From Limnohabitans sp. MMS-10A-192 (GTDB taxonomy: Bacteria; Pseudomonadota; Gammaproteobacteria; Burkholderiales; Burkholderiaceae_C), in NCBI RefSeq assembly GCF_003063335.1, contig NZ_NERX01000002.1:310001-374000 (forward strand): a DNA stretch of 64,000 nt, given 5' to 3'. The notes below the pieces were generated by a model. That model was not told the DNA's origin. It searched no databases and worked only from the letters and a program-made list of their open reading frames with translations. Made by a program: the position numbers and the translations under genes. Each line of letters starts with the position of its first letter. Positions within the stretch are counted from its first letter, which is position 1. This document shows positions 63,045 to 64,000 of the stretch, piece by piece.

Positions 63045-64000
63045 ATGGCACTCGTTTCAATGCGCGAGCTGCTGGACCATGCGGCCGTCAACGGCTACGG
63101 CATTCCAGCTTTCAACGTCAACAACCTGGAACAAGTCCAGGCCGTCATGACCGCCGCCGACGAAGTCGGTGCGCCGGTCATCTTGCAAGCCAGCGCAGGC
63201 GCCCGCAAATACGCCGGTGAGCCTTTCATCAAGCATTTGATCCAGGCCGCCACCGAGCAGTGGCCCCACATCCCGCTGGTCATGCACCAGGACCACGGCC
63301 AAAGCCCATCCATCTGCCAAGGCGCGATCGATCTGGGTTTCTCGTCGGTGATGATGGACGGCTCGCTGATGGAAGACGGCAAGACCCCCGCCAGCTTCGA
63401 GTACAACGTCGACGTGACCCGCCGCGTGGTGGACATGGCCCACTTGGCCGGCGTGTCGGTTGAAGGTGAGCTGGGTTGCCTGGGCAATCTGGAGACGGGC
63501 GAAGCCGGTGAAGAAGACGGCATTGGCGCCGAAGGCAAGCTGGACCACAGCCAAATGCTGACCGACCCCGAAGAGGCCGCCCAGTTCGTCAAGGCCACCG
63601 GTCTGGATGCGCTGGCCATTGCGATCGGCACCAGCCACGGCGCCTACAAGTTCAGCCGCAAGCCCACGGGCGACATTTTGGCGATTTACCGCGTCAAAGA
63701 AATTCACGCCCGCATCCCCAACACCCACTTGGTGATGCACGGTTCTTCCAGCGTGCCCCAAGAGTTGCTGGCGCTGATCAACCAATACGGCGGCAAGATG
63801 AAGGAAACCTACGGCGTGCCCGTCGAGGAAATCCAGGAGGCCATCAAGCACGGCGTGCGCAAGATCAACATCGACACCGACATCCGCCTGGCCATGACCG
63901 CCGCTTGCCGCAAGTTCTTGTTTGAGAACCCTGACAAGTTCGACGCCCGCGAATGGCTCAAGCCCGCCCGCGAAGCCGCCAAACAGCTGTGCAAGCAGCG
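63045..64000 (+). CDS. fba: Class II fructose-bisphosphate aldolase (C-terminus cut by window edge)
   Basis: It interconverts fructose 1,6-bisphosphate with dihydroxyacetone phosphate and glyceraldehyde 3-phosphate. The protein starts [20 protein letters not shown] and shows the zinc-site region [30 protein letters not shown] and [13 protein letters not shown], with [16 protein letters not shown] near the end. The open frame runs to the window edge, so about 318 of roughly 354 residues are seen. pyk is upstream on the same strand. Confidence 0.97.
   Translation, partial: MALVSMRELLDHAAVNGYGIPAFNVNNLEQVQAVMTAADEVGAPVILQASAGARKYAGEPFIKHLIQAATEQWPHIPLVMHQDHGQSPSICQGAIDLGFSSVMMDGSLMEDGKTPASFEYNVDVTRRVVDMAHLAGVSVEGELGCLGNLETGEAGEEDGIGAEGKLDHSQMLTDPEEAAQFVKATGLDALAIAIGTSHGAYKFSRKPTGDILAIYRVKEIHARIPNTHLVMHGSSSVPQELLALINQYGGKMKETYGVPVEEIQEAIKHGVRKINIDTDIRLAMTAACRKFLFENPDKFDAREWLKPAREAAKQLCKQ

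Overview
The window looks like a chromosomal segment of a GC-rich betaproteobacterium, most likely Burkholderiales and plausibly Comamonadaceae. This is inferred from three things: Bug/TctC and Liv-type uptake systems, a polyhydroxyalkanoate phasin, and the gene order of the replication-origin neighbourhood (rpmH-rnpA-yidD-yidC-mnmE on the minus strand, facing away from dnaA-dnaN-gyrB on the plus strand). No rRNA, tRNA, CRISPR array, insertion sequence or prophage was recognised.

Layout. 1-4.0 kb: kdsD (cut by the window edge), a CPA2 cation/proton antiporter, apt and a cupin dioxygenase-like gene. 4.1-15.6 kb: one long minus-strand series running GntR regulator, VOC protein, FAH-family hydrolase, MDR oxidoreductase, TctC binding protein, DUF1185 protein, fatty-acid desaturase, SDR dehydrogenase and the livGFKHM branched-chain amino-acid/amide ABC transporter. 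It reads as a catabolic locus with its own uptake. 15.7-16.1 kb: a gene-free block with palindromic REP-like elements and a 23-unit heptamer tandem array. 16.1-25.9 kb: the origin-proximal core genes.

25.9-33.3 kb is accessory DNA directly downstream of gyrB. It holds hipBA, a 'mobile mystery' XRE/Fic pair, a DUF3427 remnant, a nuclease-DUF2075 helicase fusion, an orphan protein, a FitAB/VapBC-type module with a near-perfect operator palindrome, and a metallophosphoesterase. 33.4-34.0 kb: a DnaQ-like exonuclease. 34.0-43.6 kb: a Tad/Flp pilus locus with tadE-tadG divergent from flp-tadV-cpaB-secretin-lipoprotein-tadZ-tadA-tadB-tadC. The secretin gene is frameshifted at a run of seven G.

43.6-64.0 kb returns to housekeeping and metabolism: phasin, enoyl-CoA hydratase, TonB-dependent receptor, EamA exporter, yajC-secD-secF, dprA, PAP2 phosphatase divergent from eptA (lipid A modification), def-fmt, azlCD, pgk, a second desaturase, pyk and fba (cut by the window edge). 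Seven copies of a REP-like palindrome (core GTCAYCCCGG...CCGGGRTCCA) lie in intergenic spaces, and parts of it have been amplified into short tandem repeats at two sites.

The strongest leads are the poly-G frameshift in the pilus secretin, the uncharacterised nuclease-helicase in the toxin-antitoxin island, and the heptamer array. Function calls come from reading motifs by eye; no database search was run.
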